Shown here: piece by piece, positions 33,466 to 36,943 of the stretch
Position numbering within the stretch: position 1 is the stretch's first letter
Layout: every line of letters begins with the position of its first letter
Assembly (NCBI GenBank): GCA_021202985.1
Contig: JAJQCA010000068.1
Coordinates: 1-36,943, forward strand
Source of the DNA: Alistipes sp.
Lineage (GTDB): Bacteria; Bacteroidota; Bacteroidia; Bacteroidales; Rikenellaceae
Reading direction: 5' to 3'
DNA: 36,943 nt
Notes under the pieces: model-generated
Databases searched by the model: none
What the model saw: the letters and a program-made list of their open reading frames with translations, nothing else
Told to the model about the DNA's origin: nothing
Made by a program: the position numbers and the translations under genes

Positions 33466-33664
33466 TTATGGATGGATTAGCTGAAAAGAGTGGCTGGTGG
33501 TTGGTTTACTGGACGAAGCCTTACCGAAATTATAGCCGGGGCGACTGGCTCCTAACGGATTGGCTTTGCCGGGAAGGACAATATTCCCGGCCGGATTTGG
33601 ATATTTTTCATGGCCGCATCCCAAGGCGAAGGTGCCCCGGTTATCTACCGGAAATGCGGGCAAG

Positions 33665-33694
33665 TTGCTTTTCTGCATAAGGTTTGTATTTTTG
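33665..33694 (+). promoter_or_regulatory. Promoter of the DUF4491 gene
   Basis: TTG (33665-33667), 19 nt, TATTTTTG (33687-33694), then about 27 nt to the ATG. Both boxes and spacing fit the Bacteroidetes consensus. Confidence 0.7.
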
Positions 33695-33721
33695 TAGCTC
33701 GCTAAAACTAATTCCATACGG

Positions 33722-34036
33722 ATGAATTTCGATACGGCATATAATTTCTCGGGCCTTATTATCGGTGTTGTAACTTTCCTGATAATCGGGCTGTTTCACC
33801 CGATCGTTATAAAGGCGGAATATTATTTCGGAACGCGGTGCTGGTGGGTGTTCCTCGTGGCGGGCCTGGTAGCATTGGCCGGGTCGCTGCTGGCGGGCCA
33901 TGTACTTGTGTCGACCGCCCTCGGGGTATTCGGCTTCTCCGCCCTGTGGGGTATCGGTGAGCTGTTCGACCAGAAGAAACGGGTGGAAAAAGGCTGGTTC
34001 CCGGCAAACCCGAAAAGGACCAAAAACAATAAATAG
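33722..34036 (+). CDS. DUF4491 membrane protein
   Basis: A 104-residue protein with three hydrophobic segments (about residues 9-29, 41-59, 62-80), the family motif FHPIVIKAEYYFG between the first two, and a charged C terminus (FDQKKRVEKGWFPANP). DUF4491 is common in Bacteroidetes; function unknown. It has a strong promoter of its own and lies 46 bp before the metallophosphoesterase gene, so the two are probably cotranscribed. Confidence 0.85.
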   Translation: MNFDTAYNFSGLIIGVVTFLIIGLFHPIVIKAEYYFGTRCWWVFLVAGLVALAGSLLAGHVLVSTALGVFGFSALWGIGELFDQKKRVEKGWFPANPKRTKNNK

Positions 34037-34082
34037 ACGGCCCTTATTTCTTTGCGTAAACTGGCAGGGTCGGGCGAAACGA

Positions 34083-35582
34083 ATGAAAATAGTACTCCTC
34101 ATACTTTTCAGTTCCCTGGTGGCTATCTGGGCGGACGTCTATATGTTCCGCAGGATTGTCCGCAGCCGGCATCCCGGCCGGGCATGGCGGGTGGGATACG
34201 TGGTCTACGCCGCGGTGGTGGATACCATGGTGGTGGCCGCGCTGGCGGCTTACAACACGGTGCTCGACTGGCAGAGTACCGCCTCGATGCGTGCGATACT
34301 CTGGATAATCGGCCTGTTCTTCCTCAATGCCGTTCCGAAGGCCGTTTATGCCGTAATCTCTCTGGGAGACATAGTGCGCCGAAGGCGGACCGGGCGCCCG
34401 TCGTTTGTTTATAACAATATCGGCATTGTGTTGGCCCTCCTCTGTTTCACATGGCTGGCCTACGGCATGACTTACGGGCGGAGCGTTATCAGGGTCGAGC
34501 GGGTTGAACTCACGTTCGATAACCTGCCTGCTTCATTCGACGGTATGCGGGTGGTGGAGTTCAGCGACACACACTACGGCAACGTTGTGAATGGCGAGCG
34601 GTTCCTGGCCCGGATGCGCGATACGATAAACGGCCTGAGGCCGGACATAGTTATCAACGGCGGGGATATAGTGAACGTGCATGAAAGGGAGCTTACACCG
34701 CAGGCGCTGGAAATATTGGGCGGCATCCGGGCGCGTTACGGGGTCTACTCGGTGCTCGGGAACCATGACCTGGGTATCTATATAAAAGACACCGCGGCCA
34801 ACTCCCCGCAGGAGAATATCGCCCGGCTGACCGCCAAACAGGAGGGCCTCGGGTGGACCGTGCTGAGGGACGCAAGTGTCCCGTTGTCGAACGGTCAGGA
34901 TACGATTTACATAACGGGGCTGGATTACCCGGAAGAGTTTTACGGCCACAGCCATACTTCGGGTATGCACGGTGCGGATATTGCGGCCGCCTACAGGGAT
35001 GTTCCCCGCGGGGCGTTCAACCTTGCTGTGACCCACGCGCCGCAGCTCTGGACCGAAATGGTGAACGCCGGGGTGGGAGACCTTACCCTCGCGGGTCATG
35101 TGCACTCGATGCAGATTAAAGTGGGGTGGGGCCGGTGGCGCTGGTCGCCCGCACGGCTTTTCTACGACCGCTGGAGCGGTCTCTACGAGCAGGCCGGCCG
35201 GTACCTCTATATCAACGACGGCACGGGGTACGTAATGTTCCCTATGCGGCTGGGCACCAAGCCTGAAATCACGCTGTTTACCCTGCGGTCCGGGATGGCC
35301 CGGGGCGGCCCCGGCAATCGGGATACGGAGGGTGTCAGCGGAGCGATAGAGGAGTTCCTGCCTGCCGCAAGCGGGTCGCCCCGCGATAATGAAGGGGAGA
35401 GGGGCTTTCCGGGCAGCCGGCCCGGCGAAAGCGGTAATGACAGGGACGGTCTTTGCCTCGACCATCTAAACGACAATACCGCCGGGACGGCGGACGATAC
35501 GCCTACCCACCGTCCGGGCGATGCAATATTCGAATCACCCGACCCGGCGGAAGATTCCGGGTTACCTGAATTACTGCCATGA
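34083..35582 (+). CDS. Membrane-anchored metallophosphoesterase
   Basis: A 499-residue calcineurin-like phosphoesterase. The first ~130 residues contain about four membrane helices; the catalytic domain follows with the metal-binding blocks FSDTHYGN, INGGDIVN, LGNHDLG, VTHAP and LAGHVHSMQ, which are all present. Proteins of this architecture are related to YaeI/UDP-2,3-diacylglucosamine or lipid phosphatases, but substrate is not certain. After the expected end (TLFTLRS, about residue 403) an unusual, Gly/Pro/Asp-rich, disordered tail of about 95 residues continues to the stop (35290-35579). The stop overlaps the RibD-like start by four bases (ATGA), indicating translational coupling. An in-frame ATG at 33900 lies inside DUF4491 and is rejected. 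Confidence 0.82.
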   Translation: MKIVLLILFSSLVAIWADVYMFRRIVRSRHPGRAWRVGYVVYAAVVDTMVVAALAAYNTVLDWQSTASMRAILWIIGLFFLNAVPKAVYAVISLGDIVRRRRTGRPSFVYNNIGIVLALLCFTWLAYGMTYGRSVIRVERVELTFDNLPASFDGMRVVEFSDTHYGNVVNGERFLARMRDTINGLRPDIVINGGDIVNVHERELTPQALEILGGIRARYGVYSVLGNHDLGIYIKDTAANSPQENIARLTAKQEGLGWTVLRDASVPLSNGQDTIYITGLDYPEEFYGHSHTSGMHGADIAAAYRDVPRGAFNLAVTHAPQLWTEMVNAGVGDLTLAGHVHSMQIKVGWGRWRWSPARLFYDRWSGLYEQAGRYLYINDGTGYVMFPMRLGTKPEITLFTLRSGMARGGPGNRDTEGVSGAIEEFLPAASGSPRDNEGERGFPGSRPGESGNDRDGLCLDHLNDNTAGTADDTPTHRPGDAIFESPDPAEDSGLPELLP

Positions 35583-36691
35583 GAACCATAGTTTCCGCCG
35601 CCGTCTCGCTGGACGGCTATATCGACGACTGCGCACCCGGGCGGTTGAAACTTTCGACCCCGGAGGATTGGACCCGTGTAGGGGCCATGCGCTCGCGGTG
35701 TGATGCGATTCTTGTCGGTGCCGGTACCGTACGGGCGGACGACCCGTCGCTGGTGATCAAGGACCCCGCACTCAGGGAGGCCCGCAAGAGGGCCGGCATG
35801 GAGCCGGATATTTGTAAGGTTACGATTACCCGTGGCGGCGAAATAGACCCCGGGTGCGGTTTCTTCACACGCGGCGGGGGCCGCAAGGTGGTATTTACCA
35901 CGCCGCAAGCCCCGGCCGGGCGTGTGGAACGGTTGACGCGGGTGGCGGAAGTGTTCGTGGAGGAGATGATAACGCCTGCGGTGATTGCACGGCGGTTGGA
36001 GGGCCTCGGTTACCGTACCCTTTTCGTGGAAGGCGGGACTTCGATATTGGGGATGTACCTCGGTACCGGGCATGCTGACCTGTTCAGGCTCGCGGTCGCA
36101 CCGTTCATGGTGGGCGACCCCTCCGCCCCGCGTCTTATGCCTCCGGGCGCTTACCCGTGGGGCGGGGAGAGCCGCATGCGTTTACGCACCAGCGAAGACC
36201 TGGGCGGTATGGCCGTTATGGAGATGGTGCCGCCGCAGACCGACCTTCTCGACCGTCGGTTCCTTGCGGACGCGGTAGCCCAGGGGTGCCTGGGCGCCCC
36301 GTGCGACACGGCTTATCGCGTCGGTGCGGTGGTGGTCACGGCCACCGGGCAGGTATTTACCGGTTACACACACGAGACCGGCCCGCTCAACCATGCCGAG
36401 GAGGAAGCCGTTGCCAAGGCGGACGCAGCCGGGGCGGACCTTCGCGGTGCGGCGATATACAGTTCTATGGAGCCGTGCACCCACCGTAAATCCAAACCCC
36501 TGTCGTGCACGGCTCTGATAATAGAACGCGGTTTCGCCAAAGCGGTATACGCCCTTGCGGAGCCGTCGGCACTCGCCCGGTGCGAAGGGCACCAGCGCCT
36601 TGCCGCGGCCGGGTTGGAAGTTTGCCGGATAGGGGATTACGATGCGGATGTTATCACCGCCAATTCACATATACTCGGTAAAGCGGGATAG
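35579..36691 (+). CDS. RibD-like bifunctional protein with reductase first and deaminase second
   Basis: The 370-residue product contains both RibD activities, in inverted order. Residues 1-215 are a RibD-type reductase (MRTIVSAAVSLDGYI, DAILVGAGTVRADDPSL, the FVEGGTSI loop), related to dihydrofolate reductase. Residues 225-370 are a CDA-fold deaminase with the zinc motifs NHAEEEA (His and Glu) and MEPCTHRKSKPLSC (two Cys). Canonical RibD has the deaminase at the N terminus. The family would convert the riboflavin precursor diaminohydroxyphosphoribosyl-aminopyrimidine via deamination and reduction. It could instead act on a related pyrimidine. Translationally coupled to the metallophosphoesterase gene by an ATGA overlap. 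Confidence 0.78.
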   Translation: MRTIVSAAVSLDGYIDDCAPGRLKLSTPEDWTRVGAMRSRCDAILVGAGTVRADDPSLVIKDPALREARKRAGMEPDICKVTITRGGEIDPGCGFFTRGGGRKVVFTTPQAPAGRVERLTRVAEVFVEEMITPAVIARRLEGLGYRTLFVEGGTSILGMYLGTGHADLFRLAVAPFMVGDPSAPRLMPPGAYPWGGESRMRLRTSEDLGGMAVMEMVPPQTDLLDRRFLADAVAQGCLGAPCDTAYRVGAVVVTATGQVFTGYTHETGPLNHAEEEAVAKADAAGADLRGAAIYSSMEPCTHRKSKPLSCTALIIERGFAKAVYALAEPSALARCEGHQRLAAAGLEVCRIGDYDADVITANSHILGKAG

Positions 36692-36740
36692 CGGTTCCGC
36701 CCCATTGCGGACCCGGGCCGGGTAACCGGCCGGTTCCTTC

Positions 36741-36827
36741 CTGATAATCGAATGCGGTTTCGCCAAAGCGGTGTATGCCCTTCCGGAGCCGTCGGCGCTT
36801 GCCCGGTGCGAAGGGTACCAGCGCCTT
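36741..36827 (+). pseudogene. 87-bp remnant of a second RibD-type deaminase
   Basis: This segment aligns without gaps to 36515-36601 of the upstream gene (the part encoding LIIERGFAKAVYALAEP... to QRL): 79 of 87 bases match. In the deaminase frame, five of the eight differences are synonymous and three change residues (Arg to Cys, Ala to Pro, His to Tyr). It starts 50 bp after the upstream stop and passes, at its last codon, directly into the tandem array. It has no start codon and is too short to be functional. Confidence 0.85.
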
Positions 36828-36943
36828 CACACACTCGCACACACTTCGCACACATTTCGCACACACTTCACACACTCGCACACACCTCGCACACACTCGC
36901 ACACACTTCGCACACACTTCACACACCTCGCACACACTCGCAC
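36828..36943. repeat. CA-rich tandem array (array 2), cut by the window edge
   Basis: Eleven full units of 9-11 bp: CACACTCGCA (10), CACACTTCGCA or CACACCTCGCA (11), CACATTTCGCA (11) and CACACTTCA (9), in mixed order, preceded by an extra CA and continuing beyond the last base. On the minus strand it is a GTGTGCGA-rich tract, similar to array 1. Array boundaries coincide with the end of the deaminase remnant. Confidence 0.9.

Noticed and set aside
36654-36935. 93-codon Cys-rich open frame on the minus strand over array 2 and the deaminase remnant
   Set aside because: Again explained by the repeat (GTGTGC reads as Val-Cys), and it continues antisense to the RibD-like gene.
1-36943. tRNA, rRNA, CRISPR, transposase or phage genes
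   Set aside because: I looked for GTTCRA-type T-loops, CRISPR-like equal repeats with spacers, and transposase motifs and saw none. The repeat arrays have no unique spacers of constant length.

Overview
The window looks like a chromosomal segment of a GC-rich member of the Bacteroidales, most likely Alistipes or another Rikenellaceae. The evidence is the gene content (DUF3276/PUR-type nucleic-acid-binding protein, DUF4491, DUF2721, Bacteroidetes-type GlmM, LysM protein fused to a periplasmic-binding domain, C-terminal rubredoxin rubrerythrin) and the many start regions carrying the Bacteroidetes -7 box TAnnTTTG (some with TTG/TTTG about 19-20 nt upstream) instead of E. coli-type boxes. Genus is inference. 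No rRNA, tRNA, CRISPR array, phage gene or transposase was seen.

Layout. 1-6.5 kb: glmM (-), nucleoside phosphorylase (+), then dnaN, a DnaQ-type exonuclease and a LysM protein (+). 6.5-12 kb: HAD phosphatase (-) divergent from rex, then a RibF-like FAD synthetase and guaB, a 330-bp GT-rich degenerate repeat tract, a hotdog thioesterase and a VOC protein. 12-19.3 kb: htpG (+) convergent with dnaE-trxA (-); the 870 bp between them holds a promoter/operator/hairpin module and no gene. 19.3-26.8 kb: DUF2007 (+), then a leftward series popT(DUF368)-aroE, mnmA, DUF3276, S41 protease and hisS. 27-32.4 kb: a secreted LRR protein split by an A8 tract, convergent with ettA, a YD-repeat protein and DUF2721. 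32.5-36.9 kb: rubrerythrin, a repeat-bearing intergenic stretch, DUF4491, a membrane metallophosphoesterase, a RibD-like protein with inverted domain order, an 87-bp fragment of a second deaminase copy, and a CA-rich 9-11-bp tandem array running off the right edge.

Functionally this is mostly housekeeping: replication (dnaN, dnaE, exonuclease), translation (hisS, mnmA, ettA), envelope precursors (glmM, popT), redox (rex, trxA, rubrerythrin), flavin and purine nucleotides (ribF-like, ribD-like, guaB) and proteostasis (htpG, S41). I did not find a defence system or biosynthetic cluster. The most unusual points are the inverted RibD with its duplicated, array-capped tail; the RibF-like protein without flavokinase motifs; the homopolymer-split LRR gene; the probable small RNA module at 14.6 kb; and the two GT/CA-rich arrays.
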